64,000 bases of DNA from JAVBWI01 sp036677445 (GCA_036677445.1 JAVBWI010000006.1:372001-436000), one strand, 5' to 3'; positions 1 through 9,092 are shown, counted from the stretch's first letter. Program-made: numbers and translations. The notes: a model not told the origin generated them from the sequence alone.

Positions 1-272
1 TCACCCGCGCAGAGCGCCAGCGCCTTACGGCAGCGCTTAAAGCGCTGCCGCTCACAATAACCGGAACGCGCCCGTTCACGGAAGCCATCATCACCCGCGG
101 AGGCGTAAGCACCAAAGAGGTGCAACCCGCCACGCTTGAATCCCGGTTGGTTCACGGCCTGTATTTTGCAGGCGAAGTGCTGGATGTGGACGCCATGACC
201 GGCGGCTATAACCTGCAGATCGCCTGGTCGACAGGCGCGCTCGCGGGCATGCTCAAAGGCTCGGAAGGCTGA
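1..272 (+). CDS. C-terminal end of HI0933-family NAD(P)/FAD-dependent oxidoreductase (partial)
   Basis: The reading frame open from the left edge ends at TGA 270-272 and gives about 89 residues. It contains GGVSTKEV, then LYFAGEVLDVDAMTGGYNLQ and AWSTGALAG. These are the C-terminal FAD-binding signatures of the HI0933/BaiN-like flavoprotein family, whose members are usually about 400 residues, so roughly three quarters of the gene lies outside the window. The substrate of most family members is unknown. It lies only a few bases upstream of cmk and is probably cotranscribed with it. Confidence 0.85.
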   Translation, partial: TRAERQRLTAALKALPLTITGTRPFTEAIITRGGVSTKEVQPATLESRLVHGLYFAGEVLDVDAMTGGYNLQIAWSTGALAGMLKGSEG

Positions 273-290
273 TATATGGAGGATACTGCC

Positions 291-968
291 ATGACACCTT
301 ATATACATGTTGCCATAGACGGCCCTGCCGGCGCGGGTAAAAGCACCATCGCCAAGGCGGTGGCCAAAACGCTCTCTATTCCCTACCTGGATACGGGGGC
401 AATGTACCGCACGTTTGCGCTGTTCGCACTGGAGCATGGAGTCGATCCCCGCAATGCACAGGGCGTAGGCGCGCTGCTGCCGCAGGCGGATATCCGCGTG
501 GCGTACCACAGCGGCATACAGCATATGCTGCTAAACGGCGAGGACGTCACTTCCCGCCTGCGTTCGCCTGAGGTAAGCAAGGGCGCCTCGGATATCGGCG
601 TACATCCGCCGGTGCGTGAAAAGCTGGTGGAGCTGCAGCAGCAGGTCGCCCGCGAAAGCTCCGTGGTAATGGACGGCCGCGATATCTGCACCGTCGTACT
701 GCCCAACGCCCTGCATAAGTTTTACATCACCGCTTCCGCGCGCATACGCGCGCAGCGCCGCCTTGCCGAGATGCGGCAGCGGGGAGAATCCCTGCCCACG
801 CTCGATGAACTGGAGCATACGATACTCGCGCGGGATCACACGGATTCCTCCCGCGCCTGCGCGCCGCTAAAGCAGGCGGAGGACGCCATGCTCATCGACA
901 CGACCGATATGAGCATACAGCAAAGCGTGGACACGGTGCTAAACGCCATCCGGGAAAAACAAAAATAA
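291..968 (+). CDS. cmk: Cytidylate kinase
   Basis: Phosphorylates CMP and dCMP with ATP in pyrimidine nucleotide metabolism in the cytoplasm. The 225-residue protein has the P-loop GPAGAGKST near residue 12, DTGAMYR for substrate binding, and the GRDICTVVLPNA segment typical of Cmk. An in-frame ATG exists at 276, but GGAGGA at 278-283 sits 7 nt before the ATG at 291, so 291 is the better start. It follows the flavoprotein gene by 18 nt and precedes plsC, the usual clostridial order flavoprotein-cmk-plsC-ispH/S1. Full length and apparently intact. Confidence 0.95.
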   Translation: MTPYIHVAIDGPAGAGKSTIAKAVAKTLSIPYLDTGAMYRTFALFALEHGVDPRNAQGVGALLPQADIRVAYHSGIQHMLLNGEDVTSRLRSPEVSKGASDIGVHPPVREKLVELQQQVARESSVVMDGRDICTVVLPNALHKFYITASARIRAQRRLAEMRQRGESLPTLDELEHTILARDHTDSSRACAPLKQAEDAMLIDTTDMSIQQSVDTVLNAIREKQK

Positions 969-1032
969 CGGTATAGCTGCCTGTCAATCCCTGCATACTG
1001 CCCGAAATAACATTCGGGTAAAGGAGGCCCCC

Positions 1033-1623
1033 ATGCTCTATGTATTTTTCAAGTTTCTTTTACTGCCTCTCATCTGGTTGTTTTTCCGCCCGATGGTAAT
1101 CGGGAGAGAGAACCTGTTCATGAAAGGCAAGGCAATATTCGTTTGCAACCATATCTCCATGTGGGACCCCGTCATGATCGCCATGGTGTCGCCCAGGCTT
1201 GTGCATTTCATGGCGAAATCGGAGCTTTTTAAAAGCCCGCTGGGCAATCTCTTTTTCCGTTCGTTCCTTGCCTTCCCCGTAAACCGCAAGCAATCGGATA
1301 TGGCATCGTTGAAAAACGCCATGCGCGTGTTGGATCACGGCAAGGTGTTCGGCATATTCCCCGAGGGCAAGCGTACCGTAACCGACGACCTTGACGAACT
1401 GGAAAAGGGCGCCGCTTTTTTGGCCATACGTTCCGGCGCGCCGGTGCTGCCCATGTATATCCGCCGCAACAGCTATGAGGACATGCGCCTTGTCATTGCT
1501 GTCGGCAAGCCCATACTGGTAGGCGATCTTGTGGCCACCACCCCCAAATCCCGGCTGGTCGACGTTGTGACGGATGAGATCAGCGACGCTATTCGCGTGC
1601 TGCAGGCGAAGGTGGAGGGATAA
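1033..1623 (+). CDS. plsC: 1-acyl-sn-glycerol-3-phosphate acyltransferase (PlsC family)
   Basis: Transfers an acyl group to lysophosphatidic acid to make phosphatidic acid at the inner face of the membrane. The 196-residue protein has the catalytic HX4D motif as NHISMWDPV and the glycerol-phosphate-binding motif FPEGKRT (usually FPEGTRS). The N-terminus is hydrophobic (LYVFFKFLLLPLIWLFF), a likely membrane anchor. AAAGGAGG lies at about 1020 upstream of the ATG. It is separated by 4 nt from the next gene, which suggests one transcript. Confidence 0.93.
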   Translation: MLYVFFKFLLLPLIWLFFRPMVIGRENLFMKGKAIFVCNHISMWDPVMIAMVSPRLVHFMAKSELFKSPLGNLFFRSFLAFPVNRKQSDMASLKNAMRVLDHGKVFGIFPEGKRTVTDDLDELEKGAAFLAIRSGAPVLPMYIRRNSYEDMRLVIAVGKPILVGDLVATTPKSRLVDVVTDEISDAIRVLQAKVEG

Positions 1624-1627
1624 GGGT

Positions 1628-4024
1628 ATGCATATTACGGTCGCGCGGCATGCAGGTTTTTGTTTCGGCGTCCGCCGCGCGGTGGATCTGGCGCTCTCCT
1701 GCGCCGACGCATCAAAGCCGGTTTACACGCTGGGCGAGATCATACACAACCCCTCGGTGGTATCCGCACTGCGTGAAAAGAACATACTGCCTGTCGATAC
1801 CGGCAGCCTCGAATCGCTCGCCCCCGGCAGTACGCTCATCATCCGTTCGCACGGGGCGGCGCCGGAGGTGTTCGACAAATGCAAAGGCCACGGTGTCAAT
1901 ATAATAGACGCAACCTGTCCGTTCGTGCGGCGCATCCATAAAATCGTTCATGGTGCCGCGCAGCAGGGCAGGATGGTGTATATTGCCGGCCAGCCCAGCC
2001 ATCCCGAGGTGGAAGGCATACGCGGCTGGGCGGGAGAGAAGGTAACGGTCCTGCCCGATGCGGCGGCGGCAGTATCGCTCCCCCACTCCCTCGCACCCGC
2101 CTGCCTCGTAGCGCAGACTACGCTGCAGCGCGAAACATACGAGGAGATTCGCGCCGCGCTCTGTGTACGCTGTGCCGACCTGATCGTTCACGACACCATT
2201 TGCGACACCACTTCGGAGCGTCAGCGGGAAGCTGCGGAGCTTGCTTCAAAAAGCACTGTTATGATTGTTGTGGGTGGGTACAACAGTTCCAACACACAAA
2301 AATTGGCCGACATATGTAAAAAACGCTGTAAACATACCTATTCTGTGGAGAATCCCAGCCAACTTTTACTTGAAAAAATCCATTCCGATGATATAATAAG
2401 TATTGTTGCAGGCGCATCAACGCCGCAATGGATGATTAGGGAGGTTGTAACTGTAATGAACGAACTGGAAAAAACGACGGTCGAATCCACCGAAGTGGAA
2501 CCCACTCCGGCTCAGGTAGAAGCCCCGCAGGCTGAGGCAGTCGAAGCCCCGCAGGCTGATGCTGTACAGGCCGGGGCGGTCGCCGTCGAAGAGCCCATCG
2601 CAGCGAAAGCTGCACAAGACACCGAAGCAGCCGATTCGGGCGACAGCTTTGCTGAAGCCTTTGAGAAGACTTTGGTGCGCATTCGCAATGGACAGGTTCT
2701 CACCGGCTCCGTTGTACAAATCGCCGAAGGCGAAGTCTGCGTAAACATCGGCTACAAATCTGATGGGTTCATCCCCAAGAGTGAGTTCTCCTCCGATCCG
2801 GATGTCAACCCGGCAGATGTTGTGAAGGTTGGCGACCCCATTGAAGTGGAAGTAATCAAGGTCAACGATGGCGAAGGCAACGTCTTGCTCTCCCGTAAGA
2901 GCGTGGAAGGCAAAAAGCTCTGGGAAGACCTGATGGCCGAATCGGAAATCGAAAACAAGGTGTTCGACGGTGTCGGCAAAGAGGTCGTCAAGGGCGGCTT
3001 GATTGCTACCATTAACGGCGTTCGGGCTTTCGTGCCCGCATCGCATGTTTCCACCAAATATGTTGAAAACCTTTCTGATTTCATCGGCCAGCCGATGAAG
3101 CTCGCCGTTATCGAAGTGGATAAATCCCGCAAGCGCATCGTTGCCTCCCAGAAAAATGTGCTCCTTTCCGAGATGGAAGCCGAAAAGAAGCAGAAATGGG
3201 CCACGCTGGAAGTCGGCAGTAAGCTGACCGGCATCGTTCGTCGTTTGACGGATTTCGGCGCGTTTGTGGATATCGGCGGTATCGACGGCCTGATCCATGT
3301 GACTGACGTCGCCTGGGGCCGTGTCAAGCATCCTTCCGACGTGCTTAAGATCGGCCAGCAGGTGGAAGTGATCGTGCTCAACGTGGATGTTGAAAAGGAG
3401 CGCGTCTCCCTCGGTTACAAGCAGCTGCAGGCAAAACCCTGGACAATGGCGGCCGAAAAGTATCCCGTGGGCAGCATCGTTGAGGGTAAAGTCGTGCGTA
3501 TCGTGCCGTTTGGCGCATTCGTAGCGCTTGAGCCCACGATCGACGGCCTGATCCATATCTCCCAGGTAAGCGTCAGGCGCATTGCCAAGGTGGAAGATGA
3601 AATCAATGTTGGCGATATGGTCCGCTGCAAGGTTCTGGATGTCAATCCCGAAGCGAAGCGTATCAGCCTTAGCCGCAAAGAGGTCATACTCATAGAGAAT
3701 CCCGAGATTGCCGAGCAGATAGCCGCCGAGCGCGCAGAGCGCGACCGTCAGTTCGCGGAGCGTCAGGAACAGCGTGCCGCGGAACGCCAGCAGCGTGAAC
3801 AGCAGCGCGCGTCTTCCGCCGCCCGTGCCGAGCGCGCCCCGCAGCCGCGCCCCGAGCGTAGCGCCGCCCCCGCTTCCGCCCCCACCGATCGGCCGGAGCG
3901 CGACCGTCGCCCCCGCCGCAGTGAAGACGGTGATTATGATCTGCCTCCCGTGCAGTCTACCACCACCAGTCTGGCGGATCTGTTCCAGGGGCTCAACATG
4001 GACGATTTGGACTCCAAGGAATAA
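1628..4024 (+). CDS. ispH: IspH (HMBPP reductase) - ribosomal protein S1 fusion
   Basis: Bifunctional 798-residue protein. Residues 1 to about 280 are 4-hydroxy-3-methylbut-2-enyl diphosphate reductase, the last MEP-pathway enzyme. It carries the three [4Fe-4S] cysteines in GFCFGV (Cys12), ATCPFV and DTICDTTSERQ. An acidic Glu/Ala/Pro linker follows, then four S1 RNA-binding repeats (about 340-670; e.g. LTDFGAFVDIGGIDGLIHV and IVPFGAFVALEPTIDGLIHI) and a charged Arg/Glu/Ala-rich tail. The first repeats have the degenerate, ribosome-facing look of S1 domains 1-2. Start chosen at ATG 1628, 4 nt after plsC; an upstream in-frame ATG at 1574 lies inside plsC. Fusions of this kind are known in Clostridia. 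Confidence 0.95.
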   Translation: MHITVARHAGFCFGVRRAVDLALSCADASKPVYTLGEIIHNPSVVSALREKNILPVDTGSLESLAPGSTLIIRSHGAAPEVFDKCKGHGVNIIDATCPFVRRIHKIVHGAAQQGRMVYIAGQPSHPEVEGIRGWAGEKVTVLPDAAAAVSLPHSLAPACLVAQTTLQRETYEEIRAALCVRCADLIVHDTICDTTSERQREAAELASKSTVMIVVGGYNSSNTQKLADICKKRCKHTYSVENPSQLLLEKIHSDDIISIVAGASTPQWMIREVVTVMNELEKTTVESTEVEPTPAQVEAPQAEAVEAPQADAVQAGAVAVEEPIAAKAAQDTEAADSGDSFAEAFEKTLVRIRNGQVLTGSVVQIAEGEVCVNIGYKSDGFIPKSEFSSDPDVNPADVVKVGDPIEVEVIKVNDGEGNVLLSRKSVEGKKLWEDLMAESEIENKVFDGVGKEVVKGGLIATINGVRAFVPASHVSTKYVENLSDFIGQPMKLAVIEVDKSRKRIVASQKNVLLSEMEAEKKQKWATLEVGSKLTGIVRRLTDFGAFVDIGGIDGLIHVTDVAWGRVKHPSDVLKIGQQVEVIVLNVDVEKERVSLGYKQLQAKPWTMAAEKYPVGSIVEGKVVRIVPFGAFVALEPTIDGLIHISQVSVRRIAKVEDEINVGDMVRCKVLDVNPEAKRISLSRKEVILIENPEIAEQIAAERAERDRQFAERQEQRAAERQQREQQRASSAARAERAPQPRPERSAAPASAPTDRPERDRRPRRSEDGDYDLPPVQSTTTSLADLFQGLNMDDLDSKE

Positions 4025-4045
4025 GCTTTACCCTATTAACGAAGC

Positions 4046-4078
4046 AAAGCGGCGGGCAATAGCCCGCCGCTTTTTATG
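4046..4078 (+). terminator. Rho-independent terminator of the cmk-plsC-ispH/S1 operon
   Basis: A 12-bp GC-rich stem (4046-4057 with 4062-4073, arm AAAGCGGCGGGC) has an AATA loop and runs into TTTTT. It starts 22 nt after the S1 stop codon and separates this operon from the convergent dnaJ. Confidence 0.9.
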
Positions 4079-4090
4079 CAGCGTTTGCAT

Positions 4091-5242
4091 TCAGTCGTTG
4101 TTTAATGCGTCTTTTACGATATTAAATATGTTTTTTTTACCGCTCTTTGGCTCCGAGAGCACTTCGCCAAGCGATTCGCCAAAAGCGCGCAACAGCGCTT
4201 TCTGCTGATCGTTCAGGCGCTTAGGCACATCGATATTCACCTTTACAAGCAGGTCGCCTTTTTCTTTGCTGCGCAGGCGCTGAATGCCCTGTTCGCGCAT
4301 GCGGAAGGTCGTACCCGGCTGCGTACCTTCGGGGATGGTATATTTCACACTGCCGGTGAGCGTAGGCACCTTGATTTCGCCGCCCAGCGCCGCTATCATG
4401 AAAGGAATTTTCATTTCCAGATGCAGGTCGAACCCATTGCGCCGGAAAATCTTATGCGGCTTCACGTGAATGAGCACATAAAGATCGCCGCTGGGTCCGC
4501 CGCGGTAACCGGCCTCCCCCTCTCCCGCCAGGTTGAGCGACTGGCCGTCGTCAATACCTGCAGGAATATTCACCAGCACACGGCTGGTCTTTTTTACGCG
4601 CCCGTTGCCATGACAATCCATACACGGCTCCTTGACGACCTGCCCCGTGCCGTTGCAGACCGTACAGGGGCGCACGGTGGTAAAGGAACCCAGCATCGTG
4701 TTCTGCTGTACGCGCACCTGCCCCGATCCGCCGCAGGCTGTGCAGCGTTCCGGCTTGGTACCGGGCTTTGCGCCCGTACCGCCGCAGGTATCGCAGTTTT
4801 GCTCACGGGGCACAAGTATCTCCCGTTTCACGCCAAAAGCCGCGTCCTCAAAGGAGATGGTCAGCGTATACCGCAGGTTGTTGCCCGCCATAGGCCCGTT
4901 GCGCTGCCCCCCCGAAGAAAATCCGCCGCCAAACATGCTTTCGAAAATATCCGAAAAACCGCCAAACCCTGAAAACGGATTACCGCCGCCATACGCGCCG
5001 CCGCCGGCGGTCTGATCGAATGCGGCATGGCCAAACTGATCGTATTGCGCGCGCTTCTTAGGGTCGCTCAATACCTCTGCGGCCTCGTTCAGCTCCTTGA
5101 ATCTTGTCTCCGCTTCCTTGTCGCCGGGGTGAAGATCGGGATGGCAGGATTTCGCTTGCTTGCGGAATGCGCTCTTAATATCGCTTTCGGAAGCGTTTTT
5201 ATCCACGCCCAGTATTTCATAGTAATCGCGTTTATTCGCCAA
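4091..5242 (-). CDS. dnaJ: Chaperone protein DnaJ (Hsp40)
   Basis: Co-chaperone that stimulates the DnaK ATPase and delivers unfolded substrates. The 383-residue protein has an N-terminal J domain with HPD (SCHPDLHPGD), a Gly/Phe linker (GGGNPFSGFGGF), four CXXCXGXG zinc-binding repeats (CDTCGGTG, CTACGGSG, CTVCNGTG, CMDCHGNG) and the C-terminal substrate-binding domains. The start is most likely a TTG at 5242 (protein M-ANKRDYYEILGV), because a GGGGGGAG ribosome-binding site lies 7 nt upstream. The nearest in-frame ATG would add about 9 residues with no better site. Last gene of the hrcA-grpE-dnaK-dnaJ operon. Confidence 0.95.
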   Translation of the reverse strand: MANKRDYYEILGVDKNASESDIKSAFRKQAKSCHPDLHPGDKEAETRFKELNEAAEVLSDPKKRAQYDQFGHAAFDQTAGGGAYGGGNPFSGFGGFSDIFESMFGGGFSSGGQRNGPMAGNNLRYTLTISFEDAAFGVKREILVPREQNCDTCGGTGAKPGTKPERCTACGGSGQVRVQQNTMLGSFTTVRPCTVCNGTGQVVKEPCMDCHGNGRVKKTSRVLVNIPAGIDDGQSLNLAGEGEAGYRGGPSGDLYVLIHVKPHKIFRRNGFDLHLEMKIPFMIAALGGEIKVPTLTGSVKYTIPEGTQPGTTFRMREQGIQRLRSKEKGDLLVKVNIDVPKRLNDQQKALLRAFGESLGEVLSEPKSGKKNIFNIVKDALNND

Positions 5243-5318
5243 AGGACATCTCTCCCCCCAAAACCTCATTAGGAACCCGTATCCAAAGGCGTTCCAACGA
5301 GGCCCTATAACCAAGTTT

Positions 5319-5349
5319 CATGAAAAGGGGCGGGCTTATTCCCCGCCCC
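5319..5349 (-). terminator. Hairpin with U-run between dnaK and dnaJ
   Basis: On the minus strand an 8-bp stem (GGGGCGGG, plus-strand arms 5327-5334 and 5342-5349) is followed by TTTT. It lies 18 nt after the dnaK stop. It would act as a partial terminator or processing site, lowering dnaJ relative to dnaK. Confidence 0.7.
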
Positions 5350-5366
5350 CCGATTACACCCTATCG

Positions 5367-7196
5367 TTATTTCTTATCGTCGTCGACAACCTCGTAATCG
5401 GCATCCACAACGGTATCATCATGCGGCTGCTGCGCGTCCGCGCCCGCCTGCGCGCCCGCATCCTGCTGCGCCTGCTGGTAAATCTTTCCGAACGCCTCAT
5501 AAGAGACCTCGGTGAGCTTTTCGGTCGCGGTCTTGATCATGTCGGTGTCGCTGCCCTCGAGCGTTTTGCGCAGATCCGACAGCGCCGCTTCGATCTTATG
5601 CTTATCGTCAGCCGAAACCTTGTCGCCCAGCTCCTTCAATGTCTTTTCGGTGGTGTAAACGAGCTGGTCCGCGTGGTTGCGGGTCTCGACCTCTTCCTTG
5701 CGCTTTTTGTCCTCGCTGGCAAAACGCTCGGCCTCGTTCACGGCGCGCTTGATCTCATCCTCGTTGAGGTTGGTGGAAGCGGTGATTGTCACCTTCTGCT
5801 CATGGCCGGTACCCAAATCCTTTGCGGATACGTGCACGATGCCGTTGGCGTCGATGTCGAACGTAACCTCGATCTGCGGCACGCCGCGCGGCGCGGGGGC
5901 AATGCCCGCAAGCTGGAAGCGGCCCAAAGTTTTATTGTACTGCGCCAGTTCGCGCTCGCCCTGGAGCACATGCACCTCAACGGAGGTCTGGCCGTCCGCC
6001 GCGGTGGAGAATATCTGGCTCTTCTTTGTAGGAATAGTGGTGTTGCGGTCGATCAGGCGGGTGAACACGCCGCCTACCGTCTCGATGCCAAGGGAGAGCG
6101 GCGTTACGTCGAGCAGCAGGATATCTTTTACCTCGCCGCCGAGTACGCCCGCCTGAATAGCGGCGCCGATCGCCACGCACTCGTCGGGGTTGATGCCCTT
6201 GAACGGGTCTTTGCCGGTAACGGCCTTGACCATATCCTGCACGGCGGGAATACGGCTGGAACCGCCCACGAGTATGACCTTATCGATCTTGTCGTTGGTA
6301 AGGTTCGCGTCGCGCATCGCCTTAAACACGCACTCCTTGGTCTGGTCGACCAGATCCGAAGTCAGCTCGTTGAACTTCGCGCGGGTCAGTGTCATATCCA
6401 GATGCTTGGGGCCGGAGGAATCCATGGTGATGAACGGCAGGTTGACGCTGGTCTGCGCCATGCCGGAAAGATCGATCTTCGCCTTTTCTGCGGCCTCCTT
6501 CAGACGCTGCAGCGCCATGCGGTCGTTTTTCAGATCGATGCCGCTGGACTTGCGGAAATCGGCCGCGATAAAATCCATCACACGCTGGTCAAAATCGTCA
6601 CCGCCCAAACGGTTGTTGCCGTTGGTGGCAAGTACCTCGAATACGCCGTCGCCAATCTCGAGTATGGAGACGTCGAACGTGCCGCCGCCCAGGTCGTAAA
6701 CGAGTATCTTCTGGTTGGCTTCCTTATCCATACCATATGCAAGCGACGCGGCCGTAGGTTCATTGATGATGCGGAGCACCTCAAGGCCCGCAATACGGCC
6801 CGCATCCTTGGTTGCCTGCCGCTGGCTGTCGCTGAAGTACGCAGGCACGGTAATGACGGCCTGCGTCACCGTCTCGCCCAGGTACGCTTCCGCGTCCTGC
6901 TTGAGTTTGCGCAGTATCATGGCGGAAATTTCCTGCGGCGTATATTCTTTGCCATCCACGCGCACCTTGTGCGAGGTGCCCATTTCGCGCTTGATGGATG
7001 AAATGGTGCGATCCGGGTTGGTAATGGCCTGGCGCTTTGCAACCTGGCCGACCAGGCGCTCGTCATCTTTAAACGCTACGACGGAAGGCGTTGTACGGCC
7101 GCCTTCTGCATTCGGAATTACGACGGGTTCACCGCCCTCAAGCACTGCAACGCAGGAGTTGGTGGTTCCCAAATCGATGCCTATGATCTTACCCAT
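5367..7196 (-). CDS. dnaK: Molecular chaperone DnaK (Hsp70)
   Basis: ATP-dependent Hsp70 chaperone. The 609-residue protein starts MGKIIGIDLGTTNSCVAVLEG and carries the Hsp70 nucleotide-binding signatures (IDLGTTNS, VYDLGGGTFDVSIL, VILVGGSSRIPAV), the conserved interdomain linker (DILLLDVTPLSLGIE) and a C-terminal lid. The end is acidic (VVDADYEVVDDDKK). AGGAGGAATC lies a few bases before the ATG. Third gene of the HrcA-controlled operon; length and motifs are normal for Firmicutes. Confidence 0.98.
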   Translation of the reverse strand: MGKIIGIDLGTTNSCVAVLEGGEPVVIPNAEGGRTTPSVVAFKDDERLVGQVAKRQAITNPDRTISSIKREMGTSHKVRVDGKEYTPQEISAMILRKLKQDAEAYLGETVTQAVITVPAYFSDSQRQATKDAGRIAGLEVLRIINEPTAASLAYGMDKEANQKILVYDLGGGTFDVSILEIGDGVFEVLATNGNNRLGGDDFDQRVMDFIAADFRKSSGIDLKNDRMALQRLKEAAEKAKIDLSGMAQTSVNLPFITMDSSGPKHLDMTLTRAKFNELTSDLVDQTKECVFKAMRDANLTNDKIDKVILVGGSSRIPAVQDMVKAVTGKDPFKGINPDECVAIGAAIQAGVLGGEVKDILLLDVTPLSLGIETVGGVFTRLIDRNTTIPTKKSQIFSTAADGQTSVEVHVLQGERELAQYNKTLGRFQLAGIAPAPRGVPQIEVTFDIDANGIVHVSAKDLGTGHEQKVTITASTNLNEDEIKRAVNEAERFASEDKKRKEEVETRNHADQLVYTTEKTLKELGDKVSADDKHKIEAALSDLRKTLEGSDTDMIKTATEKLTEVSYEAFGKIYQQAQQDAGAQAGADAQQPHDDTVVDADYEVVDDDKK

Positions 7197-7277
7197 GATT
7201 GATTCCTCCTATAAAAACATATCCGTATTTCAGTTTATACAATGCCGCGTGACCGCGACGCATTCACGTTTTACCGC

Positions 7278-7871
7278 CTATTCGGCGACCTTGACCATGC
7301 TGTGGCGGAGCACCCGCCCGTTTATTTCATATCCCTTTTGGAGCACTTCAAGAATATCGCCGGTGGCTTTGCCCTCCGCCGCTTCCTGCATCACGGCATT
7401 GTGCAGGTTCGGATCGAAGGCGCCCTCCGCCGGGACCTCCTGCAAACCAAGCTTGCCTAACGTATCCGTAAGCATCCGCTGTACCAGCCGCACGCCTTCT
7501 GCAAAACAGGGATCCACGCCCGCTGCGCTCGAGAGAGCGCGGTCGAAGCTGTCCAGCGTGGGCAGCAACGCTTTGATGCAGTCGCGCGTGCCTTCCTCAT
7601 AGCTGTCCGCTCTGAGCGTCGCATTGCGCTTGCGGTAATTGTCAAAATCCGCCTGCAGACGCTGTGCGAGGCCGACAGCCTCATCCCTTTCCTTTTGCAG
7701 GCTTTCGATATGCGTCTTGACGGTCTCAAACTCCGCTCTTGTCAGCTGGATGACTTCTTCCTCCGCTGCCGACTCCTGCTGTCCCTGCTGCGCATTCTGT
7801 GTTTCTTCCGCAGGCTGCGCAGCCTGCACTACGGGGTCGGTATTGGGTTCGTTTGTAGTCTTCTTTGCCAT
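7278..7871 (-). CDS. grpE: Nucleotide exchange factor GrpE
   Basis: Promotes ADP release from DnaK. The 197-residue protein has a low-complexity Gln/Glu/Ala N-terminus, a long coiled-coil helix (about 45-90) containing LQADFDNYRKRN, and a C-terminal beta domain ending in the GrpE signature region (VLQKGYEINGRVLRHSMVKVAE). GGGAGGA lies about 11 nt upstream of the ATG. It sits between hrcA and dnaK. Confidence 0.95.
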   Translation of the reverse strand: MAKKTTNEPNTDPVVQAAQPAEETQNAQQGQQESAAEEEVIQLTRAEFETVKTHIESLQKERDEAVGLAQRLQADFDNYRKRNATLRADSYEEGTRDCIKALLPTLDSFDRALSSAAGVDPCFAEGVRLVQRMLTDTLGKLGLQEVPAEGAFDPNLHNAVMQEAAEGKATGDILEVLQKGYEINGRVLRHSMVKVAE

Positions 7872-7895
7872 GATACGATTTATCCTCCCGCTTGG

Positions 7896-8939
7896 CTACT
7901 CATGCTGATCCTGCTCCAGAAGCCCGGCAAGCGCTTCTGAAAGGCTCAGCTGCATGTATTCTAATATGGAAAGCACACGGCTGTAATGCATGCGCGTGGG
8001 GCCTATGATGCCGAATGAACCCATCGGTTCGTTGCCGATACGGTAGGTCGCCGTGACCACGCTGCATTCCTTGAGCTGCTCAGGCTCGTTTTCCTCGCCG
8101 ATTGTGATGGAAAATTCCAGTGTCGAAGCCTTCTTTAACATTTGGTACAGCGTATCTTTGCCTTCTATCGCAGCTAAAAATCCTTTGGCCTTGTTCATAT
8201 CGCTGTACTCGGGATAATTCAATATGTTGGTCGCGCCGGACAGCTCGATCTTCTGCGCATTGGCCTGTATGTGATGTTCGAGCGCCTCCATCACGCTTTG
8301 GAAGAATGCACGCTGCGAACCCATTTCTTCACCCATGTGCACGACCTCGTCCACCGCCATCTGGTTCAGACGCATATCGCGCAGCGAATCATTAAGATAT
8401 TTGGAGAACCGGTCCAGATCATATGCCGTCATGCCTTCGGGCACGCGCAGCATAACGTCGCGTATGAAGCCGGTATCCGTCACCAGCACCAGCAATGCGC
8501 GTTCACTGGACAACTGCACGAGCTGCACATGCTTGATACGCACCGTGTTGAGCTGCGGCGGCAGCACCATGGCGGTGTAACGTGTGATATCCGATAAAGC
8601 TGTGGCCGTTTGGCGCACCAGCCCCTCCACCTGATCCATGCGCGCGCAAAAATAGGCGCGGATGGCGCGGCGCTCCTGTTCGGAAAGCTGCGCACGCTGC
8701 ATGATCTGGTTGACATACAACCGGTATGCCTTGTTGGAGGGTATGCGGCCCGCGGAGGTATGCGGCTGTTCCAGATACCCCAGCTCCTCCAGGTCGCTCA
8801 TCTCGTTGCGGATGGTGGCCGAGGAAATATTGAAATCCGCCCGTTTGGATATGCTGCGCGAACCTACCGGCGCAGCCGTTAGGATGTAATCGTCGATGAT
8901 GGCCTGCAGTATTCGCATTTTTCTTTGATCGAGTTCCAT
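7896..8939 (-). CDS. hrcA: Heat-inducible transcription repressor HrcA
   Basis: Represses the dnaK operon by binding CIRCE. The 347-residue protein starts MELDQRKMRILQAIIDDYI and has a winged-helix domain containing SISKRADFNISSATIRNEMSDLEELGYL, here described by its key segment SSATIRNEMSDLEE, followed by the HrcA core and a C-terminal GIIGPTRMHYSRV segment. Start at 8939 is supported by AAAGGAGG 7 nt upstream; the frame is open further upstream across the operator and promoter, which is not plausible coding sequence. First gene of the operon, so it is autoregulated through the CIRCE at 8990. Confidence 0.95.
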   Translation of the reverse strand: MELDQRKMRILQAIIDDYILTAAPVGSRSISKRADFNISSATIRNEMSDLEELGYLEQPHTSAGRIPSNKAYRLYVNQIMQRAQLSEQERRAIRAYFCARMDQVEGLVRQTATALSDITRYTAMVLPPQLNTVRIKHVQLVQLSSERALLVLVTDTGFIRDVMLRVPEGMTAYDLDRFSKYLNDSLRDMRLNQMAVDEVVHMGEEMGSQRAFFQSVMEALEHHIQANAQKIELSGATNILNYPEYSDMNKAKGFLAAIEGKDTLYQMLKKASTLEFSITIGEENEPEQLKECSVVTATYRIGNEPMGSFGIIGPTRMHYSRVLSILEYMQLSLSEALAGLLEQDQHE

Positions 8940-8989
8940 TGCTACGCCTCCTTTCTTCGCACTCAGCTTAGTATGGCATTTGCAGGGTG

Positions 8990-9016
8990 TTAGCACTCTA
9001 CCCGGTTGAGTGCTAA
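8990..9016 (-). promoter_or_regulatory. CIRCE operator for HrcA
   Basis: Perfect consensus inverted repeat: TTAGCACTC (8990-8998), nine bases, GAGTGCTAA (9008-9016). It lies just downstream of the -10 box of the hrcA promoter and upstream of the hrcA start, so bound HrcA would block initiation. It controls hrcA-grpE-dnaK-dnaJ. Confidence 0.97.
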
Positions 9017-9027
9017 CCACTACAATT

Positions 9028-9056
9028 AAAATAGCACTCTGCACCGCCTTTGTCAA
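9028..9056 (-). promoter_or_regulatory. SigA-type promoter of the hrcA-grpE-dnaK-dnaJ operon
   Basis: On the minus strand, TTGACA (plus coordinates 9051-9056) and TATTTT (9028-9033) are separated by exactly 17 bp. The predicted start near 9020 falls at the edge of the CIRCE. A third CIRCE-like half-site, AGAGTGCTAT on the minus strand, overlaps the -10 (9031-9040). Confidence 0.8.
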
Positions 9057-9092
9057 TAGAGAGCCCGTATGCCATTGTGACAAAGTGGAAAC

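Noticed and set aside
5421..7001. A 526-residue open frame on + antisense to dnaK, and a 379-residue frame (2417-3556, -) antisense to the IspH-S1 gene
   Set aside because: Long antisense frames are expected opposite GC-rich conserved genes. They have no family motifs or ribosome-binding sites and overlap certain genes completely.
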